This document shows positions 1 to 8,267 of a stretch of DNA of 48,399 nucleotides, one piece after another. A program made the position numbers and the translations under genes. The notes below the pieces were generated by a model. That model made no database searches, had not been told where the DNA came from, and worked only from the letters and a program-made list of their open reading frames with translations. The stretch comes from Fen-549 sp050011315 (lineage in GTDB: Bacteria; Actinomycetota; Thermoleophilia; Gaiellales; Gaiellaceae): assembly GCA_050011315.1 (NCBI GenBank), contig JBEKJI010000015.1, positions 1 through 48,399 of the forward strand, given 5' to 3'. Position 1 is the first letter of the stretch. Each line of letters opens with the position of its first letter.

Positions 1-94
1 AGGACACGAGGTCAACGGGTGGCTGAGTCATCCCGGCACGGCAGGCACTCTCCCTGTAGAGCCGGACGGATTTCATAGATCTAAGAACTACACA

Positions 95-140
95 GTGGGT
101 GGGGGGTGGAGAGGTGGGTCCCTCCGTTTTGGGCTCGAAG
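95..140 (+). repeat. Possible partial copy of the dispersed intergenic repeat
   Basis: The GT-rich stretch here shares the 15-mer GGAGAGGTGGGTCCC, followed by a similar TTTTGGC-containing tail, with the reverse strand of 9815-9850, which flanks repeat copy B. It lies beyond the 3' end of the kinase gene, in the opposite orientation to the other copies. Only this flank, not the core module, is recognisable, so the assignment is tentative. Confidence 0.3.
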
Positions 141-185
141 AAGTCTCGTGAAGCCTTCGCGCGATCACTACGTTGATGGGCGTTA

Positions 186-851
186 TCAACGGGAGGATCT
201 AACCAACTTCGGCTCCAGCACATTCGTGTTGTCGACGACCACGTCTGCAACCTCCTGCGGAGCGCAGCGGCTTAAATACAGTTCTTGCCCGGGTATGTAG
301 CGGCTGCGATAGCGCTCCCTGACGGCCTCGACGCCTCCCATCAACTCGCGGTCGCGGGCTTCGGCGCGGCGGACGATCTCGTCGAAATCCGCGTGCACGA
401 AGATCGAGAAGTCCCAGAGCGGTCGCAGCTCGGGACGGAGCAGGAAGACGCCGTCGAAGAGAAGGATCGAGTCGGGCGAGGCTTCCTCTTCCGGCGCCTC
501 GACCTTCTCGTCAATCCGATAGTCGAAACAGGCGCACCGGTAACGCCGGGAGCCGCGCGGGCCGAGCGGCTCGAGCAGCAGCGCGCGCAGCGCATCGTAG
601 TCGAAGGAGTCGAGGAAGTAGCCCTCGGGCGAATCCGGGCCGCGGCGAAGGCGGTACTCGCGCGGGTTGTGGAAGCCATCGATCCCGGCTCGGATGATCG
701 GCCTTTCCCCCGCCAGGAGCTCGGCTAGCTCGTCGGCGAGCATCGTCTTGCCGGCGGCGTCGGGTCCGTCGACGGCGACGCGGACGGGATGAGGCCGTTC
801 CAGCTCGAGCAAGAGCCGGGTGAGGCGCTCGAGCAGCTCCGGGCGCTTCAT
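186..851 (-). CDS. Uridine kinase-like P-loop kinase
   Basis: A 221-residue cytoplasmic P-loop kinase of the uridine kinase/phosphoribulokinase-like group. The Walker A motif GPDAAGKT lies at about residues 29-36. It is followed by a DGFHNPREYR segment typical of the nucleoside-binding part of these kinases, and by a LLFDGVFLLRPEL strand. A late VVVDN stretch also fits the family. The ATG is preceded by AGAAAG and lies 4 nt after the stop of the ABC permease, so the gene is probably co-transcribed with the transporter. The substrate cannot be told from sequence: uridine/cytidine is the family default, but similar actinobacterial proteins are of unknown specificity. Confidence 0.8.
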   Translation of the reverse strand: MKRPELLERLTRLLLELERPHPVRVAVDGPDAAGKTMLADELAELLAGERPIIRAGIDGFHNPREYRLRRGPDSPEGYFLDSFDYDALRALLLEPLGPRGSRRYRCACFDYRIDEKVEAPEEEASPDSILLFDGVFLLRPELRPLWDFSIFVHADFDEIVRRAEARDRELMGGVEAVRERYRSRYIPGQELYLSRCAPQEVADVVVDNTNVLEPKLVRSSR

Positions 852-855
852 CTTT

Positions 856-1593
856 CTAGCCGGTGCGCCGCCGCAGCGTCGAGGCGCCGAGAGCGAGCGC
901 GAGCACCGTCACTCCGATCGTGACCGAGAGGTCGAGCGCGAAGCGCTCGTCGAAGACTCCGAGCTTGGTCGCGCGGTGGAGCGCGTCGTAGGCGTAGGTG
1001 AAGGGAAGCGCGTCCGAGACTCCGCGCATCCAGCCCGCCATCTGCGAGCGCGGCGTGAAGAGGCCACAGAGCAGGATCTGCGGGAGGATGAAGGCGGGCA
1101 TGAACTGGATCGCCTGGAACTCGGTGCGGGCAAACGCGCTGACGAAGAGCCCGAGCGACATGCCCAGGATCGCGTTCGATACCGCGAGCAGTACGACCGC
1201 CCAGGACGGTCCCTGGGTATCGAGCCCGAGGAATCCGAAGGCGACGATCGAGACGAGTATCGCCTGCAGAGCAGCCACGAACCCGAAGGCAATCGCGTAG
1301 CCGGCGAGGATGTCGAGCTTGGCGAGCGGCAACGCCATCAGCCGCTCGAGCGTGCCCGAAACCCGCTCCCTGAGCATTGTGATCGAGGTGACCAGGAACA
1401 TTGCGATCAAGGGGAAAAGGCCAAGCAGCGGTCCGCCGATCTGCTGGAAGATGACTCTGCGGTCGGCAAAGAGCTGCTCGAGCAAGAAGACGAGTAAAAC
1501 CGGAACGAAAAGGAGCAGAGCCAACGTGCGCGGATCGCGGCGAAGCTGGTTGAGCACGCGCACCGCCGTGGCGAAAGTGGCGCGGAAGCTCAC
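856..1593 (-). CDS. ABC-2 type transporter permease
   Basis: A 245-residue membrane protein with about six hydrophobic segments in the ABC-2 (DrrB-like) layout: a short cytoplasmic N-terminus, a first helix around residues 24-42, then helices near 60-75, 100-120, 130-155, 165-180 and 215-235. It should form the membrane channel of an exporter with the ATPase encoded just upstream. The start is a GTG whose bases overlap the TGA of the ATPase gene (GTGA), a classic translational-coupling arrangement. The cargo is unknown; relatives export drugs, lipids or polysaccharide precursors. Confidence 0.85.
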   Translation of the reverse strand: MSFRATFATAVRVLNQLRRDPRTLALLLFVPVLLVFLLEQLFADRRVIFQQIGGPLLGLFPLIAMFLVTSITMLRERVSGTLERLMALPLAKLDILAGYAIAFGFVAALQAILVSIVAFGFLGLDTQGPSWAVVLLAVSNAILGMSLGLFVSAFARTEFQAIQFMPAFILPQILLCGLFTPRSQMAGWMRGVSDALPFTYAYDALHRATKLGVFDERFALDLSVTIGVTVLALALGASTLRRRTG

Positions 1594-2309
1594 GCGACCT
1601 CCTCCTTGATCAGGGCCAAGAAGGCCTCGTCGAGGTCGCGCCGGCCGCTCTGCTTGCGCACGCTCGCCGGGGTGCCGGTCGCCACCAGGGTGCCCTCGCG
1701 CAGAAGCAGCAGGTCGTGGCAGTGGTCGGCTTCGTCCATCACGTGGCTGGAGACGAGCAGCGTCTTCCCTTGCTCGGCGAGATCGTTGAAGGTCTTCCAG
1801 AGATCGCGCCTGAGCACCGGGTCGAGCCCGACCGTGGGCTCGTCGAGGACGAGCAGCTCGGGGCTTCCGACCAGCGCTGTCGCCAGCGAGACGCGCGCCC
1901 GCTGGCCGCCCGACAGCTTGTTGACAACGCGTCCGGCAAACGGCGTCATGTCGACGGTCTCGAGCACCTCGTCCACGCTCTCGGGCGCGGCGTCGAGGAT
2001 GCGGGCGAAGTAGCGCAGGTTCTCACGCACGGTCAGGTCGCCGTAGACGGCCGGGTTCTGGGTCATGTAACCGACCTTCCAGCGCAGAGACGGCGTGCCG
2101 GCGGGCTCATCCAGCACCGCGATCGTCCCCGACTCCACGATCTGGACGCCGACGATCGCGCGCATCAGCGTCGTCTTGCCGCTCCCGCTCGGCCCGAGCA
2201 GGCCCGTGACCCGGCCGGCGGCGACCGAGAGCGAGAGCTCGTCGAGCACGATCACGCCGCCGCGACGGATGCGCAGGTTCTCGACGACGATGCTCGGTGC
2301 GGCGGCCAT
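1590..2309 (-). CDS. ABC transporter ATP-binding protein
   Basis: Cytoplasmic ATPase of an ABC-2 exporter. Walker A GPSGSGKT, a Q-loop in the GYMTQNP stretch, the signature LSGGQRARVS, Walker B ELLVLDEPT and an H-loop histidine in SSHVMDEAD are all present and in order, so it should be active. The frame opens at 2327 with ATG (MIDYRP...), but there GGAG abuts the start codon. The ATG at 2309 (MAAAPSIVVENL) fits the family better, although its spacing to that GGAG is long, so the start is uncertain. It overlaps the permease start by 4 nt. Repeat copy A lies directly upstream and may hold its promoter or leader. Confidence 0.9.
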   Translation of the reverse strand: MAAAPSIVVENLRIRRGGVIVLDELSLSVAAGRVTGLLGPSGSGKTTLMRAIVGVQIVESGTIAVLDEPAGTPSLRWKVGYMTQNPAVYGDLTVRENLRYFARILDAAPESVDEVLETVDMTPFAGRVVNKLSGGQRARVSLATALVGSPELLVLDEPTVGLDPVLRRDLWKTFNDLAEQGKTLLVSSHVMDEADHCHDLLLLREGTLVATGTPASVRKQSGRRDLDEAFLALIKEEVA

Positions 2310-2398
2310 TGGGCGGTAGTCAATCATCTCCGGGGCTCAGAGGATGAAGACCCGTCGATTGAGCGCGACTGGTACTTCTCGGCGTTCTGGCACCTCGC

Positions 2399-2545
2399 TA
2401 ATCCACCCTACTCCCCCCGCCCTCCCGCGGGGTGTAGCACGGTATCGAGAACGGACGCACGGGAACGTGCCGGCTTCGTGCCGAAACAACACAGTCTCGC
2501 CGAGCTCAACCAAGCGGCGGAGTGCTCGTTTCCCGCTCTTACGAG
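2399..2545 (-). repeat. Dispersed intergenic repeat, copy A
   Basis: One of three clear copies (others 9961-10094 and 20917-21046). Read on the plus strand, the core module (about 2415-2494) contains CCCGCGGGG, then ACGGTATCGAGAA, then two GTGCCG words ending in TTCGTGCCGAAA. A second module follows at about 2496-2545 with CGCCGAGC, then GCGGCGGAGTGCTCGTTTC. The copy sits between divergent genes, upstream of both the ABC ATPase and the ornithine cyclodeaminase-family gene. The plus-strand frame is open through it, which artificially lengthens the downstream gene. Confidence 0.7.
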
Positions 2546-2559
2546 ACTACGCTTCGAGC

Positions 2560-3498
2560 GTGATCCCGTTTCTGACCGCCGAGAACGTCCTCGCCGTCGT
2601 CTCGCCCGAGCGCGCCGTCGAAGCGGTGCGGGAGGGCTTCATCGCTTACGCCCGCGGCGAGTGGTCGATGCCGCCCAAGGTCTACGTGCCCGCCTATCCG
2701 AACGGCGACTTCCGCGCCATGCCGGCGATCGGCGCCGGCCACGCGGTGCTCAAATGGGTCACCTCCTTCCCGGTCAACCTCGAACGCGGGCTGCCGACGG
2801 TGAAGGCGATCATGCTCGTCTCGGACGCAGAGACCGGGATGCCGGTCGCCGTGCTCGAGGGCTCGGCGCTAACCGCGCTGCGTACGGGCGCCGCCGCGGT
2901 GTTGGCCGCCGAGACGCTGGCCCGGCCCGATGCCGGAGCCGCGGCCGTGATCGGTGCCGGGGTCAACGGCAAGGCGACCGCGCGCACCTTCCTCACTCGC
3001 GGCCGCGAGGTCGTGCTCTGGGACCTCAATCCCACGCGAGCCCGTGCCGCCGCCGAGGAGCTGGGCGTAAGCGTCGCGGCAGGTCGGGACGAGGCGCTCG
3101 CCGCCGACATCGTCGCCACGGTCACGCCCGCCTACGAACCGCTTTTTACCGAGAGCTCCCTCCTCCCCGGCCAGCACGTCAGCCTGATGGGCGCCGACGG
3201 CCCCGGCAAGTGCGAGATCGCCCCGCGCGAGATCGCCCGCACGCACGTCTTCTGCGACGACTGGACACAGGCCTCCCACGCCGGCGAGCTACAGCACTCC
3301 GTTCGCGAGCACCTGCTCGAACAAAGTCAGGTGACCCAACTCGGCGACGTCCTCGCGGGCCTGGCGCCCGGCCGACGTAGCGCGGAGGAGATCACGACCT
3401 TCGACTCAACCGGACTGGCGATCCAGGACCTGGCGCTGGCGCTGGTGGTGCTGGAGCGGGTCGGAGAGCTGGAGAGCGTGCTGGAGCTGCCGCTCTAG
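2560..3498 (+). CDS. Ornithine cyclodeaminase / alanine dehydrogenase family protein
   Basis: A 312-residue NAD(P)-dependent enzyme of the ornithine cyclodeaminase/mu-crystallin family. Visible features are the substrate-loop lysine in VLKWVTSFP, the TALRTGAAAVLAA helix typical of the family, a Rossmann motif (VIGAGVNGKA, with the usual GxGxxG pattern slightly altered) and the CDDWTQASHAGEL stretch near the active site. The open frame extends 5' to 2344, but that part is repeat copy A. The GTG at 2560 gives the family length and starts right before the IPFLTAENV sequence that opens these proteins. The substrate could be ornithine, alanine, an imine or a ketimine. It is the only plus-strand gene here, and paired hairpins follow it. 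Confidence 0.85.
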   Translation: MIPFLTAENVLAVVSPERAVEAVREGFIAYARGEWSMPPKVYVPAYPNGDFRAMPAIGAGHAVLKWVTSFPVNLERGLPTVKAIMLVSDAETGMPVAVLEGSALTALRTGAAAVLAAETLARPDAGAAAVIGAGVNGKATARTFLTRGREVVLWDLNPTRARAAAEELGVSVAAGRDEALAADIVATVTPAYEPLFTESSLLPGQHVSLMGADGPGKCEIAPREIARTHVFCDDWTQASHAGELQHSVREHLLEQSQVTQLGDVLAGLAPGRRSAEEITTFDSTGLAIQDLALALVVLERVGELESVLELPL

Positions 3499-3506
3499 CG
3501 ATACAC

Positions 3507-3547
3507 GACGCCCAGGAATCCTGGGCGTCCGGGTGTCAACAGACACC
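3507..3547. terminator. Paired hairpins between convergent genes
   Basis: A perfect 10-bp stem, GACGCCCAGG with loop AAT and CCTGGGCGTC (3507-3529), is followed at once by a 6-bp stem GGTGTC-AACA-GACACC (3532-3547). They lie 8 nt past the stop of the plus-strand gene and 8 nt from the stop of the converging minus-strand gene, so they probably terminate both. There is no T-run, as is common in high-GC actinobacteria. Confidence 0.75.
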
Positions 3548-3555
3548 GCTTCAGC

Positions 3556-4005
3556 TCACGCTTTCTTGGCCGTCCAGGTCGACTTGCACTGGCAGGCGTA
3601 GATGGCCGTGCCGCTTGTCTTTGTATAGCCAAGATCGAGCGTTCCGCTTGCCGAGGCGCCTTTGACCGTCCCCGTGACGGTGACGTGCGTGCTGAAGGGA
3701 CCCTTGTAGGTGATCTTGAAGTGCCCGTTCTTCAGCGGCGTCTTGGTCTGTAGCGGGAGGTAATGAACCTCGAGAAAGCTGCTACCTGTGGCGTACGAGT
3801 TGCAGGGGACGGTCGGCGAGGCTTTGAAGCCGACCACCGAGGTCGCGGTCGTGCGGAAGCTGAGCGTTCCTCCGGCCTTCACCTTGCCCTTGTACAGGCT
3901 GCCCGCGGCCGAAGCGGTGCTGACAACGGCAAGTGCCAGCACGAGAGCCGCAAGAACCCGGACATGCCGCCTGAAACCCGCGAGCATGAGTGTGTAGGCG
4001 TGCAC
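3556..4005 (-). CDS. Secreted hypothetical protein
   Basis: A 149-residue protein that I do not recognise. It has a basic N-terminus, a hydrophobic stretch (LAALVLALAVVSTASA) and an AxA-type signal peptidase site near residue 34. The mature part is about 115 residues, rich in Thr, Gly, Ser and alternating beta-type patterns, with three cysteines (PCNSY and ACQC), so a small disulfide-bonded beta-sandwich outside the cell is likely. The GTG start is well supported: AGGAGG lies about 5 nt upstream. The gene stands alone, convergent with the cyclodeaminase-family gene, with a 195-bp gap on its 5' side that should contain its promoter. Confidence 0.7.
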   Translation of the reverse strand: MHAYTLMLAGFRRHVRVLAALVLALAVVSTASAAGSLYKGKVKAGGTLSFRTTATSVVGFKASPTVPCNSYATGSSFLEVHYLPLQTKTPLKNGHFKITYKGPFSTHVTVTGTVKGASASGTLDLGYTKTSGTAIYACQCKSTWTAKKA

Positions 4006-4200
4006 AGGAACCTCCTAACCAGAAGTTTTCCGTGAAACCTCTGCACGATTATAAGTCCGCTTTACACAGACGCCCTTGCGTCGTTCAGCGCGCTGTCAAC
4101 GCTGGCCGTTGGCTCAGCTCACGACGACGCGAAGCCGGTTCGAGCCACGCCGGCTTCAGCTTGAGGACCGCGGTGGTAACGGCAAGCCCGGGCGAACGAC

Positions 4201-4386
4201 TCAGTCGCTCGCCATCTCGTCGCCGGCGGCCTCGAGCGGAATACCGGCCTCTTCGGCGCTCAGTGCGGCGGCCGCTGCCAGCTTCCTCTCGTCCTTCTTC
4301 TCCTGCTTTCGCGCGCGTTTCTCCTTGACGGCCCGCTCCCGCGTCATCTTCGCCATTGTCTGCCGCTTCTTGGTACTCGAACTCAT
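4201..4386 (-). CDS. Small basic coiled protein
   Basis: A 61-residue protein beginning MSSSTKKRQTMAKM. The central half is dominated by Lys, Arg and Glu (ERAVKEKRARKQEKKDERK) and should form one long charged helix; the C-terminus is Ala-rich then acidic. A longer frame reaches 4443, but the ATG at 4386 has GAGGGG about 6 nt upstream and removes a low-complexity extension. I recall similar short highly charged proteins in actinobacterial genomes, with no known function; the composition suggests nucleic-acid or ribosome contact. It stands alone between the secreted protein and the polysaccharide operon. Confidence 0.6.
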   Translation of the reverse strand: MSSSTKKRQTMAKMTRERAVKEKRARKQEKKDERKLAAAAALSAEEAGIPLEAAGDEMASD

Positions 4387-4556
4387 TCGAACCCCTCTTT
4401 CGTCGGACGCCAAGCCGCGACTCGGTGACGGTCGCCTGGTCACACGGTACAGCCAGCGGCGGCTTGTCCGCTTGGAACGGATCGCTCACGCGAAAGAGCC
4501 CGCGCTGGACGGACGAGCACGTCGCCCGGCTCGGCGAGCGGCGCCGCGCTCGCAAA

Positions 4557-6665
4557 TCAAGCGGTCTTAACGTCGACTTCGCCGGTGCGGGTGAGGTGGC
4601 GCCAGTGGGCTCGAGCGCCGGCGAGTGCGCTGACCGTGGACTCGATGATCACGAGGTACATCAGCTGCCGGTAGACGAACTGTTGCAGCGGGAGGGCCCA
4701 GAGAGGACGAAGCGGCTCCTTGTCCATCCTGAAGGCGACTGCTGCGAGCAGGAATTGCAGAGCATTGAAGCCGAGCCAGAACGCGAGCACCGGCACGGGG
4801 TTGGTGAACAGGAGTCCGTATAGGGCGAACACGTCAATCAACGGAGCGAGGATCGGTAGCAGAATCTGGAACAGGATCATGTAGGGCAGCGCGAGCCGGC
4901 CGATCCGGCGCTCGCGCGGGTCGCGCGTAAGCAGCGCGCGCTTGTGCTTCCAGACCGCCTGCATGGTTCCGTACGACCAGCGATAGCGCTGCCGCCAGAG
5001 ATCGCCGAAACTCGAAGGCGCCTCTGTCCAGGCACGCGCGTCCTCGGCGTAGACGACGCGGCGGCCGGTGCGGCCGATCGCCAAGGTCAGGTCGGTGTCC
5101 TCGGCCAGCGTTTCCCCGGAGACGCCGCCGACCTCCGCGAGCGCGTCCCGGCGGAAGGCGCCAATCGCGCCGGGCACCGTCGGTGTGCACTGGAGAACCT
5201 CGTACATGCGCCGGTCGAGATTGAAGCCTGTCACGTATTCGATGTGCTGCCAGCGGCCAAGCAACCCGCCCCGGTTACCGACCTTTGTATTCCCCGAGAC
5301 GGCACCGACTGCCGGATCCCCGAGCGGCTGCACGAGTCGCCGCAACGCCTCGGGCTCGAAGACGGTGTCCCCGTCGACCATCACGATGACGGGCGCCGAC
5401 GACGCGTCGATGCCGGCGTTGAGCGCGGAGGGCTTGCCGCCGTTCGGTTTACGCAGGAGTCGCACTCGTTCCAGCGCGAGCCGCTCGACGATCTCGGCCG
5501 TGTCGTCGGTCGAGCCGTCGTCGACGACGACAACCTCGAACTCCGGATAGTCGCTTGCCGCGAGCGAACGGACGGCAAGTTCGATCCCGACACCCTCGTT
5601 GTAGGCGGGAACGACAACGGCGACAGACGGTAGGTACGCAGGCGAGGGTGCGAGCCGCTTCGTCGAGCGACGCTGGTAGCCGGCCAGGCTGAGCACGAGC
5701 ACGACGCGGGCGGCAAAGAGGATGCCAACCAGTCCAACCATCAACAGAAGCGCTCGCACGAGCAAGAACCCGAAGCGCACCGCGGCGGCGAAGACCACAC
5801 CGCGGCGCCGCTCCCATCCGGAGGCTGCCGGCTCGACGGCGTTCCGCGGCAGGCCGGCAAGCTCGGCAACCGTCACGAAGCGGAAGCCGCGCGCGCGTAG
5901 AAGCGGGATCAACCGCGCCAGAGCAACTACGGTCTCGCTGCGATTGCCACCGCCGTCGTGGAACATCACGATCCCCCCCGTTGTTCCGGGCGGGCTCGCG
6001 TCGCGGACGATCTTGGCGACTCCCGGACGGGCCCAGTCCTGCGATTCGTAGTCCGCGAGGACGATCAGGTAACGGCGTCCGACAAGCGCGGCTAGGGCGC
6101 GCTCATCTTGGCTTGTTACTGCGTCGGTGGTCGCCGAATACGGTGGGCGAATGAGCCGCGTGTAGTGGCCGGTGATCCCTACGATCACCGCCTCGGTCAA
6201 GTCGAGCTGGAGCCGTCGCTGCCAGCCCGGGCCGTTCCAGAGCGCAACATGCGTGAAGGTGTGGTTCCCGAGCTCGTTCCCGTCACTCACGAGCAGGCGT
6301 ATGAGATCGGGATGGCGAGCCGCCTCGCTGCCGATGACAAAGAACGTCGCCGGGATATGCTCTCGGCGCAGGATCGCCGCGATCTTCGGCGTCCAACGCG
6401 GATCGGGCCCATCATCGAACGTCAGCGCGATCCGTCGACCGGGCCGTGGCTGGGTGGAAAAGAGTCGCGAGCCCTGAGCGCTCAGAATCGGCCGGCTATG
6501 GGCAAGCGGCGCCTGCCCGCCCGCCGCCTCAGGCGCACCTACGCCGCTCGCACCAATCGTGTGGGTCGCAATCCCTTCAAACAGGATCGCGAAGGCCGCA
6601 ACAACGAAGCAGAACGAGAGCAAGCCCCAGTGGGCACGAACCCGTAACCGCCCCAGCGCGTGCAC
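4557..6665 (-). CDS. Bifunctional polysaccharide deacetylase / family 2 glycosyltransferase
   Basis: A 702-residue membrane enzyme joining two activities. After an N-terminal membrane helix (about residues 12-35) comes a NodB deacetylase domain with LTFDDGPDP near residue 82, the metal-binding NHTFTH, RPPYS and a late MFHDGGG motif. A helix near 295-320 leads into a processive GT2 domain: VVVPAYNEG, VVVDDGSTDD, the DxD-type VMVDGDT, AEDTDL and the QRYRW product-binding motif. Two or more C-terminal helices follow. It should polymerise an N-acetylated sugar and partly deacetylate it outside the membrane, as in PNAG-type synthesis. The GTG start lies 1 nt after the stop of the preceding gene, so the two are translated together. 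Confidence 0.9.
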   Translation of the reverse strand: MHALGRLRVRAHWGLLSFCFVVAAFAILFEGIATHTIGASGVGAPEAAGGQAPLAHSRPILSAQGSRLFSTQPRPGRRIALTFDDGPDPRWTPKIAAILRREHIPATFFVIGSEAARHPDLIRLLVSDGNELGNHTFTHVALWNGPGWQRRLQLDLTEAVIVGITGHYTRLIRPPYSATTDAVTSQDERALAALVGRRYLIVLADYESQDWARPGVAKIVRDASPPGTTGGIVMFHDGGGNRSETVVALARLIPLLRARGFRFVTVAELAGLPRNAVEPAASGWERRRGVVFAAAVRFGFLLVRALLLMVGLVGILFAARVVLVLSLAGYQRRSTKRLAPSPAYLPSVAVVVPAYNEGVGIELAVRSLAASDYPEFEVVVVDDGSTDDTAEIVERLALERVRLLRKPNGGKPSALNAGIDASSAPVIVMVDGDTVFEPEALRRLVQPLGDPAVGAVSGNTKVGNRGGLLGRWQHIEYVTGFNLDRRMYEVLQCTPTVPGAIGAFRRDALAEVGGVSGETLAEDTDLTLAIGRTGRRVVYAEDARAWTEAPSSFGDLWRQRYRWSYGTMQAVWKHKRALLTRDPRERRIGRLALPYMILFQILLPILAPLIDVFALYGLLFTNPVPVLAFWLGFNALQFLLAAVAFRMDKEPLRPLWALPLQQFVYRQLMYLVIIESTVSALAGARAHWRHLTRTGEVDVKTA

Positions 6666-6666
6666 G

Positions 6667-7248
6667 TTAAGGCTTCTTCGATTTCACTGTAGATGTCGAC
6701 GTCGTCTTCGTCTGCCCGGGCGCTGTCGCGCTCTTCCCGTGCGACACGGTTGAGGACGGACTCGTCTTCGTCTGCCCGGGCGCTGTCGCGCTCTTCCCGT
6801 GCGACACGGTAGTCGTCTTCGTCTGTCCGGGCGCTGTCGCGCTCTTTCCGTGCGACACGGTGGAGGACGGGCTCGTCTTCGTCTGCCCGGGCGCTGTCGC
6901 GCTTTTTCCGTGCGACCCGGCAGCACTACCTGGCGTCTGCTGACCAGACCTAGCAACCGTTGCCGCAAACACCTTGGCCGACAGCGCCGGACGGAGATCC
7001 GAGGCGGAAGGCTGCCGAGGTTGCGGCAGCTTCGTGAGCACGGGCGGGCCTTGCGAAGGTCGCAGAACGTGTGCGAACGGAATCCCCTCGACCGGCATCA
7101 AACCGAGCCCACCCAGCACGATCGCCAACAGCCAGGCCAGAAACAGCAAGAACACGCAACGACCGGCCCGTCGCAGCCAGCGGGCACGTCTTCCTGTCGG
7201 ATCCTCGAGGACAGCGTGTCCACCGCCGCCCGTCGGTTCGATGCCCAT
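6667..7248 (-). CDS. Membrane protein with SHGKSATAPGQTKT repeats
   Basis: A 193-residue protein I cannot assign to a family. Residues 1-30 are cytoplasmic and basic, and a single membrane helix (CVFLLFLAWLLAIVLGGLGL) follows. The outer part starts Pro/Leu-rich and ends in four near-identical repeats of SHGKSATAPGQTKT joined by PSSTV or TTV spacers, closing with KSKKP. Low complexity, high Ser/Thr/Lys and no cysteines suggest a flexible basic tail outside the cell, able to bind an anionic polymer. The stop is 1 nt before the start of the glycosyltransferase, so it is probably an accessory subunit or tether for exopolysaccharide synthesis; that role is inferred from context only. Confidence 0.7.
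   Translation of the reverse strand: MGIEPTGGGGHAVLEDPTGRRARWLRRAGRCVFLLFLAWLLAIVLGGLGLMPVEGIPFAHVLRPSQGPPVLTKLPQPRQPSASDLRPALSAKVFAATVARSGQQTPGSAAGSHGKSATAPGQTKTSPSSTVSHGKSATAPGQTKTTTVSHGKSATAPGQTKTSPSSTVSHGKSATAPGQTKTTSTSTVKSKKP
6702..6919 (-). repeat. Tandem coding repeat, four units
   Basis: Four direct repeats of roughly 48-60 bp. Each contains the shared block TGCCCGGGCGCTGTCGCGCT followed by TTCCCGTGCGACACGG. Units differ by a few synonymous bases and by the presence of a short spacer, which points to recent expansion by slippage or unequal recombination. The copy number may vary between strains. Confidence 0.9.
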
Positions 7249-7403
7249 CAGCCCAGCGCTCCTTCGCTATACGAGAACAGCGTACAGATACGAAGTTCCC
7301 ACAAAAGGGCCGCTAGTAAAAGGGTTCGATCCCGCCCACACGTCACACGTTCCTAACGCGCGCGGGAATATCCCATCACACGCGGCGGCGTGTTTCGAAG
7401 CGC

Positions 7404-8267
7404 CTAGTGCAACCGGTACACACCCTCCGCACAGACCGCCTCTCCCGTCAGCTCCAGCTCGACCAGCGCCGCCGCGACCGCGTCCGCCGCGAGCCCCGAT
7501 TTCCCAACGAGATCGTCTACCGAAGCCGAGCGATCGGCCAGCAACTCCCGAACCCGGCTCGCCTCTTCTGAAAGCCGGATAGCCCGCGGCGCCGGCGCTT
7601 TCTCGAGCCCTAGCGCGTCGATCACGTCTTCCGGCTCGACCAGCGGCGCGGCGCCCAGGCGCAGGAGCTCGTTGGTTCCGCGCGAGAGCGCCGAGGTGAT
7701 CTCGCCCGGGACGGCGAAGACCTCGCGCCCTTCTTCGAGCGCGAAGTCGGCGGTGATCAGAGCGCCGCTCCGCGCCCGCGCCTCGACGATGATCGTCACC
7801 CGGGCCAGGCCGGCGATGATGCGGTTCCGGGCCGGGAAGCGCCAGGGCGCCGGCTCGGTGCCGGGCTCGTACTCCGAGATGAGCAGGCCGCCGGCGGCGA
7901 TCCGTTGCGCCAGCGCCGAGTGGGCGCGCGGATAGTCGCGATCGATGCCGCAACCGAGCACAGCCACGGTCGCGCCCTCGCCCTCGAGGGCGCCGCGGTG
8001 AGCCTCGGCGTCGATTCCTCGCGCCAGGCCGCTGACGACGACGGCGCCCGCCGCCGCCAGCTCGCGCCCGAGCCGCCGTGCCACCTGGGCGCCGTAAGGC
8101 GAGCAGGAGCGAGTGCCGACGATCGCCACCACCGGGCAGGAGAGCAGCCGGGGCGAGCCGTCTCCGCGCAGATAGAGCCGTTTCGGCGGATCGTGTATGG
8201 CATCCAGGAGCGCCGGATAGTCCGCGCTGCGACGGGTCAGGACGCGGTAGCCCCGTTCGGCCTTCAC
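7404..8267 (-). CDS. dprA: DNA processing protein DprA
   Basis: A 287-residue DprA/Smf protein, which in transformable bacteria loads RecA on incoming single-stranded DNA. The Rossmann-like core is clear: VAIVGTRSCSPYG, VVVSGLARGIDAEAHRGAL, TVAVLGCGIDRDYPRAH, GGLLISEYEPG and FPARNRIIAGL. The C-terminal 60 residues look like the winged-helix domain of many DprA proteins (SVDDLVGKSGLAADAVAAALVELEL). The GTG start overlaps the TGA of yifB (GTGA), so the two are coupled. This pairing is common and suggests a competence-type or recombination role, though no uptake machinery lies in the window. Confidence 0.93.
   Translation of the reverse strand: MKAERGYRVLTRRSADYPALLDAIHDPPKRLYLRGDGSPRLLSCPVVAIVGTRSCSPYGAQVARRLGRELAAAGAVVVSGLARGIDAEAHRGALEGEGATVAVLGCGIDRDYPRAHSALAQRIAAGGLLISEYEPGTEPAPWRFPARNRIIAGLARVTIIVEARARSGALITADFALEEGREVFAVPGEITSALSRGTNELLRLGAAPLVEPEDVIDALGLEKAPAPRAIRLSEEASRVRELLADRSASVDDLVGKSGLAADAVAAALVELELTGEAVCAEGVYRLH

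Noticed and set aside
2..151. Open plus-strand frame at the left edge that could be the 3' end of a gene
   Set aside because: It is short, has no recognisable motif, and overlaps the GT-rich repeat at 95-140. Without upstream sequence it cannot be supported.
7310..7345. GGGTTCGATCCC, resembling a tRNA T-arm, between dprA and the repeat-tailed membrane gene
   Set aside because: The stem is incomplete (a G-G mismatch at the third pair), there is no matching acceptor, D-arm or anticodon arm within 80 nt, and no CCA.
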